This document shows positions 1 through 12,300 of a DNA stretch of 64,000 nucleotides, in pieces. Below the pieces are notes generated by a model. That model had not been told where the DNA came from. It saw nothing but the letters and a program-made list of their open reading frames with translations, and ran no database searches. The position numbers were made by a program, and so were the translations under genes. The DNA is from Eriocheir sinensis (lineage: Eukaryota; Arthropoda; Malacostraca; Decapoda; Varunidae): positions 5,337,399 to 5,401,398 of the forward strand of contig NC_066577.1 of NCBI RefSeq assembly GCF_024679095.1. The letters are read 5' to 3'. Numbering within the stretch: the stretch's first letter is position 1; each line of letters opens with the position of its first letter.

Positions 1-240
1 CCTTTACTTTCCTTTTCTTCCCTTCCCTTCCCTTTTCTTTCCCTTCTCTTCCCTCCCCTTCCCTTCCCTTCCTTTCCTCCCCTTCATTCCCTTCCTCTTC
101 CTTTTATACTCCTCTTCCTCCTCTGTTCTTCCCCTCCTTCACTGTCCTCCTCTTCCTCTTCTTCCCTTCCTTTACTTCTATGTCCTCTCAGCCTCCTCCT
201 CCTTCTCTCTCTCACCTTCCTGTTCTCTTTCTCGGCAGCT
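1..240. repeat. Pyrimidine-rich low-complexity tract
   Basis: The plus strand is almost all C and T, with irregular CCTTCC and CCTCTT units. No coding region or splice-bounded exon was recognised in it. It is a degenerate polypyrimidine microsatellite. Confidence 0.85.
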
Positions 241-283
241 CAGGTGTTGGGGCGGCCGGAGAAGCAGCTTTTAGTGTCACCTC

Positions 284-284
<1 letters not shown>

Positions 285-318
<34 letters not shown>

Positions 319-363
319 CACTAGCCTTTGAACACCACTGCAATGCCTCATCATATACGACAC

Positions 364-420
<57 letters not shown>
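285..420. repeat. Two (AAT)n microsatellites
   Basis: Runs of AAT occupy about 285-319 and 364-420, separated by about 44 bp of unique sequence. The second run directly abuts the inverted terminal repeat of the neighbouring MITE. Confidence 0.9.
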
Positions 421-421
<1 letters not shown>

Positions 422-853
422 CAGATAACTCTCGATTTACGTGAGTTTGGTTTACGCGTTTTTGAAATACCGCGTGGTCCAAAATCCAAATTAATGTTTA
501 ATATACACGTTTTTTTTCACTTATACGCGATATTTTACGGAGTGTCCACCAGATGTCTCACGCAACTGGACTCACACGGCCACACAGCTGAGCTCAGTTC
601 TTCCCGCGCGCCACTTGAACAACAACACAGTACCCACGCTGCCACGCTACTCAACAACAACAACAACACCCTTGCTGCTGTGCTACCACGAGGGGAAGGG
701 CAGCCAGAGGAGGAACCACGAGAGGGAGAGGAGTCAGAGCGATACAGTAGGCAATAAAGGTACAAACTGACCTCTTGTTTGATTTACATTGTTTTTGAGT
801 TACGCGACCTCTTCAAGGACACAATACTCGCGTAAATTGAGAGTTCCCTGTAC
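421..853. mobile_element. Tigger/pogo-like MITE with terminal inverted repeats
   Basis: The left end carries ACTCTCGATTTACGCGAG and the right end the reverse complement of nearly the same sequence, ending GAGAGTTCCCTG followed by TA. TIRs starting CAG, a TA at the right edge and internal phrases such as TTATACGCGATATTTT resemble Tigger-type Tc1/mariner elements. The interior can encode an 87-residue Asn/Gln/Glu-rich stretch (494-757) with no recognisable transposase motif, so the element is non-autonomous. A lone left terminus of the same family lies at about 9608-9660. The family assignment is by motif style only. Confidence 0.5.
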
Positions 854-1224
854 TGCCAGGACCTCACACGCCACACGCCCCATCCCACTTACTCAAGGAG
901 GACAGTAATCGTTCCTTGGCAGTGGAAAAAATCCTGGCCTGAGTGGAGCCAACCTACCTCTTGTTTGATTTACATTGTTTTTGAGTTATGCCACCTCTTC
1001 AAGGACACAGTACTCGCGTAAATCCAGAGTTACCTGTACTGCCAGGACCTCACACGCCACACGCCCCATCCCACTTACTCAAGGAGGACAGTAATCGTTC
1101 CTTGGCAGTGGAAAAAATCCTGGCCTGAGCGGAGCCAACCTACCTCTTGTTTGATTTACATTGTTTTTGATTTACGCGACCTCTTCAATCACACAATACT
1201 CGCGTATATCGAGAGTTACCTGTA
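768..1224. repeat. About 186-bp tandem repeat built on the MITE right end
   Basis: The sequence from CTCTTGTTTGATTTACATTG to the TIR-like GAGAGTTACCTGTA occurs three times (ends near 853, 1037 and 1224). The copies are joined by a ~100-bp segment starting TACTGCCAGGACCTCACA. The right terminus of the Tigger-like element has thus been amplified in tandem together with flanking DNA. Confidence 0.7.
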
Positions 1225-1444
1225 ACAATAATGACAAGCAGTGTGTGTGGTGTACCTGCATGCCAGAGCACCTCAGCCTCGCCCTCGGAGCACTCCTCGC
1301 TGGTGCACTCTGCCTGAAGCTCAACGAACCAGTATTCCCAATTCTGGCGGCCAAGAAAACACAAATTGGAGCTGGCCGGCGACACCACACCGGGATAACT
1401 GTTGGTTTGAAGCCCCGTCGTGACTCGAGGATTGCCTATTCTAT

Positions 1445-1533
1445 TTTTTTTTTTTACGTCTATGCCTATAGCCTGGATGGTAGTTAGCCCCAGCCCGTCA
1501 TGACGCAGGCAAGTGTTTATAGTGGCGCCATCT
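1445..1533 (-). mobile_element. SINE family 2, 3' fragment
   Basis: Read on the minus strand, this matches the 3' third of the fuller SINE at 58826-59145: AAGATGGCGCCACTATAAAC, then the ACGGGCTGGGG block, then a terminal ...TATAGGCATAGACGT followed by poly(A). The tRNA-like head is absent, so the copy is truncated. Confidence 0.6.
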
Positions 1534-1635
1534 TGTCTGTGTGTATGTACTTATTTATGTTACTGTCACTGTCCTCAGGGGTCATAGCGGCCTAACCTCA
1601 AGAGAGCACTGTTGTTTGGGGCCACAATTTCCTGC

Positions 1636-2575
1636 CTTCAATCCGATACCCTACGCCCCTGTCCACCCAGCAGTGAATGGGTACCAGGTATTAATCGGGG
1701 GTTGTGTCCCGTCTCCTGGGGTCTGTTCCCTTCTCCTATAATTCCTTCCCCTTCTGTCTCTCTCCGGCATATGACCACAGATGTTGCGCCGACTAAACAA
1801 AACTTTCCAACTTTTTCCTGTCTCCTGGGGTTTGTTCCCTTCTCCTATAATTCCTTCCCTTTCTGTCTCTCTCTGGCATATGACCACAGATGTTGCACCC
1901 ACTAAACCAAACTTTCCAACTTTTTCCTGTCTCCTGGGGTCTGTTTCCTTCTCCTATAATTCCTTCCCTTTCTGTCTCTCTCTGGCATATGACCACAGAT
2001 GTTGCACCCACTAAACCAAACTTTCCAACTTTTTCCTGTCTCCTGGGGTCTGTTCCCTTCTCCTATAATTCCTTCCCCTTCTGTCTCTCTCCGGCATATG
2101 ACCACAGATGTTGCGCCGACTAAACAAAACTTTCCAACTTTTTCCTGTCTCCTGGGGTCTGTTCCCTTCTCCTATAATTCCTTCCCCTTCTGTCTCTCTC
2201 CGGCATATGACCACAGATGTTGCGCCCACTAAACAAAACTTTCCAACTTTTTCCTGTCTCCTGGGGTCTGTTCCCTTCTCCTATAATTCCTTCTCCTTCT
2301 GTTTCTCTCTGGCATATGACCACAGATGTTGCGCCGACTAAACAAAACTTTCAAACTTTTTCCTGTATCCTGGGGTCTGTTCCCTTCTATAATTCCTTCT
2401 CCTTCTGTTTCTCTCTGGCATATGACCACAGATGTTGCGCCGACTAAACCAAACTTCCCAACTTTTTCCTGTCTCCTGGGGTCTGTTCCCTTCTCCTATA
2501 ATTCCTTCCCCTTCTGTCTCTCTCCGGCATATGACCACAGATGTTGCGCCGACTAAACAAAACTTTCCAACTTTC
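1636..2575 (+). mobile_element. SINE family 1 tail with 8-unit ~109-bp array
   Basis: The segment begins inside the body of the tRNA-derived SINE that is intact at 4714-5297 (shared CGATACCCTACGCCCCTGTC block). It runs into eight tandem units of about 109 bp (6-base shorter variants exist), each containing GGCATATGACCACAGATGTT. The tRNA-like head is missing at the 5' side. The short ORFs that recur every unit on both strands are periodic artefacts. Confidence 0.75.
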
Positions 2576-2659
2576 AACAAGAATTCAAACTTAATGAGCA
2601 TTTATTGTTTTCTGTTGTCAAGAATTTGGAACACTGCATTTTTGAACCACTGAAATTTG

Positions 2660-3335
2660 GGTCAATGAATTTATACTGTATCTCAGAGTGGAGTCTTTCC
2701 CTGACCTTTCCCTACTGCATCTCAGAGTGAAGTCTTTCCCTACTGCATCTAAGGGTAGAGTCTTTCCCTGACCTTTCCCTACTGTATCTCAGAGTGGAGG
2801 CCTTACCCTGACCTTTCCCTACTGCATCTCAGAGTGGAGGCCTTACCCTGACCTTTCCCTACTGCATCTCAGAGTGGAAGCCTTTCCCTGACCTTTCCCT
2901 ACTGCATCTCAGAGTGAAGGGCTTTCCCTGACCTTTCCCTACTGCATCTCAGAGTGGAGTCTTTCCCTGACCTTTCCCTACTGCATCTCAGAGTGGAGTC
3001 TTTCCCTGACCTTTCCCTACTGCATCTCAGAGTGGAGGCCCTACCCTGACCTTTCCCTACTGCATCTCAGAGTGGAGGCCTTACCCTGACCTTTCCCTAC
3101 TGCATCTCAGAGTGGAGGCCTTACCCTGACCTTTCCCTACTGTATCTCAGAGTGGAGTCTTTCCCTACTGCATCTCAGAGTGGAGGCCCTACCCTGACCT
3201 TTCCCTACTGCATCTCAGAGTGGAGGCCTTACCCTGACCTTTCCCTACTGTATCTCAGAGTGGAGTCTTTCCCTACTGCATCTCAGAGTGGAGTCTTTCC
3301 CTGACCTTTCCCTACTGCATCTCAGAGTGGAGTAA
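2660..3335. repeat. 40-bp minisatellite
   Basis: Units of 40 bp contain GCATCTCAGAGTGGAG followed by CCTGACCTTTCCCTACT. There are about sixteen copies. Some units are shortened by loss of the GACCTTTCCCT segment. No coding sequence is evident. Confidence 0.85.
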
Positions 3336-3647
3336 CCCCAGCTCCCAGCACACCAACACTACAGAACATGGACGGCATTAGACGAGAAACCCAAAGACAC
3401 GGACACTCGGAGAAGAGAGAACAAAGGCTGGCTATGTACAAAGAAGCTGGCAATGTAAGCGTGCCTCCTCCTGAACCACAATTGCTTCTCACAGATAAAA
3501 CCAACAGAGACATGACTGCCCAGGGATAAACATCGGAAAACATAAGAACATAAGGAGTCTGCAAGAGGCCGGTTGGTCTATACAAGGCAGCTCCAGTAAT
3601 CATAACCCCACCTTACCTCACTATCCACGATTTTATCCAACCTCTTC

Positions 3648-4454
3648 TTAACCCGGTAGCAGAGACGGGACAGATTTGAGGCTTTACCGTGCAGCAGCGA
3701 TGGGCCAAATTTGTGGCTTTACCGTGTAGCAGCGACGGGCCAAATTTGTGGCTTTACAGTGTAGCAGCGACGGGCCAAATTTGTGGCTTTACCGTGTAGC
3801 AGCGACGGGCCAAATTTGTAGCTTTACCATGTAGCAGCGACGGAATAAATTTGTAGCTTTACTGTGTAGCAGCGACGGGCCAAATTTGTGGCTTTACCGT
3901 GTAGCACCAGCCAAATTTGTAGCTTTACTGTGTAGCAGACCAAATTTGTAGCTTTACTTGTAGCAGCGACAACCAAATTTGTAGCTTTACTGCGTGTAGC
4001 AGCGACGTCAAATTTGTGGCTTTACCGTGTAGCAGCGACGTAATAAATTTGTGGCTTTACCGTAGCAGCGACTGGACAAATTTGTGGCTTTACCGTGCAG
4101 CAGCGATGGGCCAAATTTGTTGCTTTACCGTGTAGCAGCGACGGGCCAAATTTGTGGCTTTACCGTGTAGCAGCGACGGGCCAAATTTGTGGCTTTACCG
4201 TGTAGCAGCGACGGGCCAAATTTGTGGCTTTACCGTGTAGCAGCGACGGGCCAAATTTGTGGCTTTACTGTGTAGCAGCGACGGGCCAAATTTGTGCCAT
4301 GATATAAGCCCCCTAAAATAGATGATACATAATCTGATCACAAATGCTTTGATATGTATTATGAAATGGTTTGTGTGAGGGGTGATTTTTTCTCATTTTT
4401 CTCACTTAGAGGGACCATTAAGAAACATGATCCCTGCTGCTACCACCGGGTTAA
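3648..4454 (-). mobile_element. TTAA-flanked piggyBac-like MITE with ~17-unit 35-bp VNTR
   Basis: The ends read TTAA-CCCGGTAGCAG and CTACCACCGGG-TTAA: inverted repeats starting with CCC and flanked by duplicated TTAA, the hallmark of piggyBac-type insertion. A ~130-bp body near the right end is shared with the copies at 11663, 35511 and 48368. About 17 tandem 35-bp units (GTGTAGCAGCGACGGGCC plus AAATTTGTGGCTTTACC) fill the left side. There is no transposase. The body is in inverted orientation relative to the other three copies. Confidence 0.75.
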
Positions 4455-4713
4455 GGAGTAATTGTGTGAGGGGTTATTCCTACCTACACTCAGAATACTA
4501 CACTTCCTGACATTGAATTCCATCTGCCACTTCCCCGCCCAATCACATAGTCTGTCATGCTCATCCTGGAGAAAGGTAGCGTCTCTGTCTGATTGAATTA
4601 CCCTACCGATCTTGGTGTCATCTGCGAACTTACTGACATCACTACTAATTCCTGTGTCTAAATCATTGATGTAAATAATAAAAAGCAGAGGACCCAGCTC
4701 TGACCCCTGCGGG

Positions 4714-5297
4714 AAAGTTGGAAAGTTTCGTTTAGTCGGCGCAACATCTGTGGTCATATGCCGGAGAGAAACAGTAGGGGAAGGAATTATAGAAGGGAAC
4801 AGACCCCAGGAGACAGGAAAAAGTTGGAAAGTTTCGTTTGGTCGGCGCAACATCCGTGGTCATATGCCGGAGAGAGACAGAAGGGGAAGGAATTATAGAA
4901 GGGAACAGACCCCAGGAGACAGGAAAAAGTTGGAAAGTTTTGTTTAGTCGGCGCAACATCTGTGGTCATATGCCGGAGAGAGACAGAAGGGGAAGGAATT
5001 ATAGAAGGGAACAGACCCCAGGAGACAGGAAAAAGTTGGAAAGTTTTGTTTAGTCGGCGCAACATCTGTGGTCATATGCCGGAGAGAGACAGAAGGGGAA
5101 GGAATTATAGAAGGGAACAGACCCCAGGAGACGGGACACAACCCCCGATTAATACCTGGTACCCATTCACTGCTGGGTGGACAGGGGCGTAGGGTATCGG
5201 AAAAGCCGCCCAAATTTTTCCACTCCGCCCAGGAATCGAACCCGGGCTCTCTCAGTTGTGAGCGGAGCGTGCTAACCACTGCACCACGAAGCCCCCC
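4714..5297 (-). mobile_element. tRNA-derived SINE family 1, full length, with 4-unit tail array
   Basis: On the minus strand the element starts with a tRNA-like head (A-box-like TGGTGCAGTGGTTAGCACG, B-box GGTTCGATTCC near 5240). It continues through a body ending near GTTGTGTCCCGTCTCC and finishes in four ~106-bp tail units. A 13-bp target duplication, TGAC(C/A)CCTGCGGG, flanks it (4701-4713 and 5298-5310). Removing the element and one repeat rejoins the CR1 sequence. It would be transcribed by RNA polymerase III from the internal promoter; that is family knowledge, not seen here. Confidence 0.85.
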
Positions 5298-5399
5298 TGA
5301 CACCTGCGGGACTCCACTCGTAACACTCCATGGTTGCCTAGGGAGGGGAAAATGGTACGCAAGGAGGCTGTTAATGGAAGAACGTCATATGCACATTCG

Positions 5400-5880
5400 C
5401 TCATATGCAACTAACCTAAATGTGCCAAGTATTCGTTTTAATGCGAGAAAAATCCACTATTATCTGAATATCGGCGCTGGTGTGTGGGTATTCGATATAT
5501 GTGAATTCAAAATATGCACATTCGCTCATATGCAACTAACTTAAATGTGCCAAGTATTCATTTTATGCGAGAAAAATCCACTATTATCGGAATATCGGCG
5601 CTGGTGTGTGGGTATTCGTGGGTATTCGATATATGTGAGTTTGAAATATGCAAATTCACTCATAAGCAACTAACCTAAATGTGCCAAGTATTTGTTTTAT
5701 GCGAGAAAAATCCACTATTATCCAAGTATCGGCGCTGGTGTGTGGGTATTTGTGGGTATTCAATATATGTGAGTTTGAAATATGCAAATTCGCTCATATG
5801 CAACTAACCTAAATGTGCCAAGTATTTGTTTTATGCGAGAAAAATCCACTATTATCCAAGTATCGGCGCTGGTGTGACTG
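5400..5880. repeat. About 130-bp tandem repeat, four units
   Basis: Four units of 125-135 bp share CAACTAACCTAAATGTGCC, ATGCGAGAAAAATCCACT and ATCGGCGCTGGTGTG. Length differs through duplication of a TGTGGGTATT segment. No coding content was recognised. Confidence 0.8.
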
Positions 5881-5924
5881 GTTGGCGAGGTAAGGCGGCC
5901 GACTCGCACTACAGTATCCTCTCG

Positions 5925-6118
5925 AGTTTCGTGCTTTCCGAGTTTCGCGCTATCCGAGTTTCGCGGTATCCGAGTTTCGCGCTATCCGAGTTTCGCGCTA
6001 TCCGAGTTTCGCGCTATCCGAGTTTCGCGCTATCTGAGTTTCGCGCTATCCACGAGTTTCGCGGTTAGTCTCAAATTCTTACCATCCTGACTTTCGCGCA
6101 TTATCACCCCAAGTTTCG
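5925..6118. repeat. 16-bp minisatellite (AGTTTCGCGCTATCCG)n
   Basis: About eight to nine 16-bp units are followed by degenerate copies with the core AGTTTCGCG. The core resembles the ACGCGAGTTT motif of the Tigger-like termini in this window, but the relationship is only suggestive. Confidence 0.75.
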
Positions 6119-6216
6119 CGCTGCTTTGAAACATATGGGTCACGTCTACTTACCATCGGAGTCGCGCTCGCTATCTTTAAAGGTAGTATATCACTGGATG
6201 TTCTCCTCCAAACATT

Positions 6217-6790
<574 letters not shown>

Positions 6791-7258
6791 TTAACAGGTC
6801 ATTTTGAAGCTGCAGTTGAAGGCGGCTGACTTACGATTAGCTGACAGTTCTGAAAACACGCTTGCGATTCACTGGGAGTCCAATGACATCATCGCCGACG
6901 CTCACCCAATCAGCGGCTTCACTGCCTTAAGGTGGTATCACAATGACCGTTGCTGGTGTCACACTGGGCTATTTTCCTCCCACTGTGTTGGCGCCAGCTA
7001 GGGCAACCGGCAACTCTGCGTCACACATGGCGAAGGTCGGTTGCCCGTATCCATATCCACAACGTAAACAAAGCACCTGCCCTGTATCAACGTGGCGTCG
7101 TCTGCTAACGTAAGGGCTGTCGTGGCTTGTGGTGCCATTACCCAAATTATGGATGTGTTGCTGAAGTTGTATGGAAGGGAGAAGCTGCTGTGGGTTTGGT
7201 GTGTCTGTGGGTCCTCCGTGCCAGTTCTCATTGTTACCACTGTGTGTGAGCGGACAAC
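6791..7258. other. Non-repetitive stretch, no gene recognised
   Basis: This GC-balanced unique segment lies between two microsatellites. The open frames are short and match no family I recognise. No exon with convincing splice sites was found. Confidence 0.5.
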
Positions 7259-8275
7259 CCACCCATCCTTCATTCCTTCTGTTCTCCTTCCCTTCCTTCC
7301 TTCTTTTCTCCCTTCACTCTCCCTCCCTTCCTTCCTTTTGTTCTCCTTCCTTCCTTCCTTCTGTTCTGCTTCCCTTCCTTCCTTCTTTTCTCCCTTCACT
7401 CTCCCTCCCTTCCTTCCTTCCTTCCTTCCTTCTGTTCTGCTTCCCTTCCTTCCTTCTTTTCTCCCTTCACTCGCCCTTCCTTCCTTCCTTTATTTCTGCT
7501 TCCCTTCCTTCCTTCCTTCTTTTCTCTCTTTCTTCCTTCCTTCCTTTATTTCTGCTTCCCTTCCTTCCTTCCTTCCTTCTGTTCTGCTTCCCTTCCTTCC
7601 TTCCTTCTTTTCTCTCTTTCTTCCTTCCTTCCTTCTGTTCTGCTTCCCTTCCTTCCTTCCTTTTGTTCTCCTTCCCTTCCTTCCTTCCTTCTTTTCTCTC
7701 TTTCTTCCTTCCTTCCTTTATTTCTGCTCCCCTTCCTTCCTTCCGTTCTGCTTCCCTTCCTTCCTTCTGTTCTGCTTCCCTTCCTTCCTTCCTTCTTTTC
7801 TCTCTTTCTTCCTTCCTTCCTTTATTTCTGCTTTCATTCCTTCCTTCCTTCCTTTTGTTCTCCTTCCCTTCCTTCCTTCCTTCTTTTCTCTCTTTCTTCC
7901 TTCCTTCCTTCCTTCTGTTCTGCTTCCCTTCCTTCCTTCCTTTTGTTCTCCTTCCCTTCCTTCCTTCCTTCTTTTCACTTTCTTCCTTCCTTCCTTTATT
8001 TCTGCTTCCCTTCCTTCTTTTCTCCCTTCCTTCCTTCCTTCCTTTTCTTAACCACAATACTCCTTATCTTCTGTTCTTTCCTTCATTCTTTCTTCCTTCC
8101 TTCCTTCCTTCTTTCTTTCCTCCATATATCTTTCCCTCCTTCCTTCCTTCCTTCCTTCCTTTCCTAATCCCTAACCACATTCTCCCTCCTCTCTCCCTCC
8201 CTCTCCTAATCCTTAACTACATTCTCCCTCCTCTCTCCCTCCCTTTCCCTCCGCTCTCTCCCTCTCTCTACCTCC
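7259..8275. repeat. (CCTT)n polypyrimidine array
   Basis: About 1 kb of CCTTCCTT tetranucleotides is organised into irregular higher units bounded by TTCTGTTCTGCTTCC or TTTATTTCTGC phrases. It decays into CTCCCT runs toward 8275. Ser/Phe/Leu/Pro frames across it are artefacts. Confidence 0.95.
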
Positions 8276-8404
8276 CCCACAAAACATAAACAATTAAACA
8301 AACGCCACAAACCATCACACAAGTATAGGCGCAGGAACACACGACAGGCTGACCACAAGGAATAGCTGCTTAGAAAATAGCGTTGAAACTCCATCTGCTT
8401 ATGA

Positions 8405-8585
8405 GAGAACAGACAGACAGACAGATATGTGTGGGCTATAGACAGACAGACAGACAGACAGGCAGGCAGATATGTGTGGGCTATAGACAGACACAGGCAA
8501 ATATGTGTGGGCTATAGACAGACAGACAGGCAGATATGTGTGGGCTATAGACAGACAGGCATATGTGTGGGAGAGACAGACAGGA
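8405..8585. repeat. (GACA)n repeat with TATGTGTGGGCTATA units
   Basis: GACA tetramers alternate with the phrase ATATGTGTGGGCTATAGACA in about five irregular units. It lies downstream of the last recognised CHMP3 exon on the minus strand, in presumed intron 4. Confidence 0.85.
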
Positions 8586-8758
8586 ACAGCGTCACAAAAT
8601 ACATGATTCACGATACATATTTTCAGCATTTCTTCCCATTCCTTTCCTTCCCTTCCCCTCCCTTCCCTTCCCTTCAGACGGACAGGAACACCGTCACAAC
8701 ATACAAGCTTCACAACACACACACACACACACACACACACTTCCCTCCACCCACTAAC

Positions 8759-8970
8759 CTTATCCACCTCCGCCTGCACCTCCTCCTCCATCTCCTCTGG
8801 CTCCATGGTATCCAGAGTATCTTCCAGCATCTCCTCCATGATCCCAGCTTTGCACATCTCCCGGCTAAGTTCCTGCATCGTTTTGCTAATCTCCGGCAGC
8901 TTCACCAACTCCTGCATTGCTTTCATGACCTCTGTTGATTGTTGGAGCGAGCCGGCGACGCGGAGGGTGG
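8759..8970 (-). CDS. CHMP3: CHMP3 exon 4
   Basis: A 212-bp exon lies between the acceptor CCCCCACAG| and the donor AAG|GTTAGT. It encodes ATLRVAGSLQQSTEVMKAMQ through the acidic EPEEMEEEVQAEVDK, corresponding to helices 3-4. It ends at codon 166 in phase 0, just where human CHMP3 continues with the ILFEIT segment, which I could not find. Confidence 0.92.
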
Positions 8971-9302
8971 CTGTGGGGGAGACGGAAGGGGTGAGTAGGT
9001 GACGGAAGGGATGGGAAGGTGTGGGGAGGTATGGGGATGTGAGGGAAGGGATGGGAAGGTGTGGGGATGTGAGGGAAGGGATGGGAAGGGAAGAGATGCG
9101 AGGGAAGGGGAACGGAAGGAAAGGGAATGGAAGGGACAGGAAGGAAAGGGAAGGGATGGGAAGGGAATAGAAAGGAAGGGAAGGGAAGGGAAAGGAAGGA
9201 AAGGGAAAGGTATGGAAGGAAAGGGAAGGGAAAGGAATGGAAGGGAAGGGAAGGAAAGGGAAGGGAAGGGAAAGGAAGAGAATAGAATGGAAGGAAAAGA
9301 TC

Positions 9303-9380
<78 letters not shown>

Positions 9381-12300
9381 AGCTGTCCCTTCATCTGGCT
9401 CTGCACAGAGTTGAGGTGCGCCTTGCTGGTGTAAATCCGTCCGATGGTCCTCCGAGCCTGCACGACCTCCCTGGCCAGCACGCGACACACATCCTTATCG
9501 CCCCTCTTGGCTGCGTCCTTCATGCTGCGTTTCACCTTCTCCTCCTCGCGCTGTATGGCTGGGGGGGGGAGAGGAAGGGGTTAGGCGATGCTGGGTAGGA
9601 ACGCAATTAAAGATAACTCTCGATTTACGCGAGTTTGGTTCATGCGTTTTTTAAATAACGCAACCTTCGCCTTTCTAGATGTAGATTTAAATGCTTCAGC
9701 CTGTCTTCATAAGCCAAGTTTCTTCCCTTCCCATTCCTCACCTTCTCTTCCTTTCCCTTCCCTTACCTGAAGTGACTCAATGAACAGCCATATACTACAG
9801 GTAAACACACACTCACCTTGCCTTCCCTTCCTTTCCCTTCCCTTACCTGAAGTGACTCAATGAACAGCCATATACTACAGGTAAACACACACTCACCTTG
9901 CCTTCCCTTCCTTTCCCTTCCCTTACCTGAAGTGACTCAATGAACAGCCATATACTACAGGTAAACACACACTCACCTTCCCTTCCCTTCCCTAACCTTC
10001 CCTTCCCTTCCCTTACCTAACCTTCCCTTCCCTTCCCTTACCTAACCTTCCCTTCCCTTCCCTTACCTGAAGTGACTCAATGAACAGCCATATACTACAG
10101 GTAAACACACACTCACCTTCCCTTCCCTTCCCTTCCCTTCCCTTCCCTGAAGTGACTCAATGAACAGCCATAAGAACATAAGAACATAAGAACGCAGGAG
10201 TCTACAAGAGGCTGGTAGGCCTATAAAAGGCAGCTCCTTTGACCCTAAGCTCCCGTGTATCTAACCCCACCTAATATCACTGTCCATGAATTTATCTAAT
10301 CTATTTTTTAATGTGATAATTGTATTGGCACTCACCACATGACTGCTAAGCCTATTCCACTCATCCACCACCCTGTTAGTAAACCAATTTTTGCCTATGT
10401 CCCTGTTGAATCTGAATTTATCCAGTTTAAACCCATTACTTCGTGTCCTACCCGGTTCTCTTACCAACAAAACCTTATGAATGTCTCCCTTATTAAAGCC
10501 CTTCATCCATTTATAAACCTCGATCATGTCTCCACGCACCCTTCGCCTTTCTAGAGAATGCAAGTTTAACTGTTTGAGTCTTTCCTCGTATGGCAAGTTT
10601 CTCAACCCCTGAATCATCTTAGTCATCCTCCTCTGCACCGATTCTAACATTTTGATATCCATTCTACAGTAAGGTGACCAGAACTGAACCGCATAGTCAA
10701 GATGAGGTCTAACTAATGCTAAATATAGTTTGAGGAAGACTTCAGGGCTTCTGTTGCTTACGCTCCTTGAAATAAATCCCAGTACCCTATTAGCTCGATT
10801 TCTAGCTTGAATGCATTGTGCCCTTGGACGGAGATCAGAGCTCACTAAGACCCCTAAATCCCTCTCGCACCCAGACCTGCTTATGAGAGTGTCATTTAAG
10901 CAATAGTTATGTGAGGGGTTGTTCCTACCTACACTCAGAATACTGCACTTCACTACATTGAACTCCATCTGCCATTTATCCGCCCAGTCATACAATCTGT
11001 TGAGTTCACCTTGGAGAATACTAGCGTCCTGATCCGACTCAATTACTCTACCGATCTTGGTATCATCTGCAAACTTACTGACATCACTACTAATTCCTGT
11101 ATCTAAGTCATTGATATAAATAATAAACAAAAGTGGACCTAATACCGAACCTTGTGGGACCCCACTCGTAACACATCCCCAGTCAGATCTTTTACCATTG
11201 ATTTGCACTCTTTGCTTCCTATTGCTAAGCCACGCCTTGACCCAGTTCAAAACTTTACCCTCTACTCCGTGAGCCTGTAATTTAAGCAACAGTCGTTGGT
11301 GAGGAACTTTGTCAAACGCTTTACTAAAATCAAGATAGATTACATCATAATTTTCATCTCTGTCAACCGCCTCAAATACTTTACTGTACAAGGACAAGAG
11401 ATTAGTGAGGCATGACCTACCTTTTGTGAACCCATGCTGAGGGTCTTGAATTAAGCTATGTTCCTGGCTATTAAGGACTCCAGCATCTTGCCTATAACCG
11501 ATGTTAAGCTAATTGGGGGATCGTTTGAAGCAGCCGACCTGTCCCCCTTTTTGAAAATCGGCGTCACATTAGCTACTTTCCATAGGCTCGGCACATAGCC
11601 AGTATTTACCGATATCTTAAAGATGTCGGTTAGTGGGCCACTGAGTACATCACCTAATTCCTTTAACCCGGTAGCTGTGGGGGTCATGTTTCTTAGGTCA
11701 GGTTAGGTTAGGTCAGGTTAGGTCAGGTTAGGTCAGGTTAGGTTAGGTTAGGTCAGGTTAGGTTAGGTCAGGTTAGGTTAGGTTAGGTTAGGTTAGGTCA
11801 GGTTAGGTTAGGTTAGGTTAGGTTAGGTCAGGTTAGGTTAAAGGTCCCTCTAAGCAGAATAATGAGAAAGAATCATCACTCACGCAAACCATTTCATAAT
11901 ATATATCAACGCATGTGTGATCAGTTTATGCATCATCTATCTTGGTAGGTTTATATCAGGGCAGAAATTTGGCCCATCGCTGGTACACGGTAAAGCCACA
12001 AATCTGGCCCGTCGCTGCTACCGGGTTAATACCCTCGGAAATATCCCGTCAGGACCTGGCAACTTGTTCTTCTTAAGCTTATCTATCTCATCCTGAACTA
12101 CTTGCCTGGTAATGATCATATCCCTTAATTTATCGCCATCCCCGCCCTCGTACACCTGAACCCTTTCCGGTACAGTCGTTCGATCCTCCTGTGTGAATAC
12201 TGAAAGGAAATAGTCGTTCAACAATGTGCTCGTGTTTTCTTAATGTTCCACTAGCTCCCCTGTGTGTTTTCAGCAGTCCAATTTTCTCCCGTGTTTTTGT

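Larger units (their letters stand above)
3540..5335 (-). pseudogene. Broken CR1-like LINE 3' portion (interrupted twice)
   Basis: Three blocks (about 3540-3651, 4451-4713 and 5298-5335) align in order with the CR1-like LINE at 10168-13735. They are the 3' UTR with CATAAGAACATAAG tail units, and the part of the reverse transcriptase including a KFADDTKIGR block. The section matching about 10320-10900 of the other copy is deleted. A TTAA-flanked MITE (3648-4454) and a SINE (4714-5297) sit inside it. It is a dead fragment; the nested order shows that both insertions post-date it. Confidence 0.75.

Noticed and set aside
1256..1343. Candidate minus-strand exon (GCCGCCAG| ... GCAG|GTACAC)
   Set aside because: It is open and GC-rich with passable splice sites, but has no recognisable protein (reads NWEYWFVELQAECT...) and lies between MITE-derived repeats. 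I also tested it as the missing CHMP3 exon and it does not match.
5225..5297. tRNA gene on the minus strand
   Set aside because: It is the head of SINE family 1, enclosed with its body in a target-site duplication.
7092..8289. Ser/Phe/Leu/Pro-rich ORFs up to 372 codons
   Set aside because: They are translation of a (CCTT)n array; the first ~55 codons are unique but match nothing.
8399..9535. A single 378-codon ORF containing CHMP3 sequence
   Set aside because: It fuses CHMP3 exons 3 and 4 with the intron between them, which happens to be open because of repeats. Splice sites and family alignment show separate exons.
11697..11839. A true telomere or chromosome end
   Set aside because: The array is short, mixed with TCAGG, and lies between the two ends of a MITE inside a LINE.
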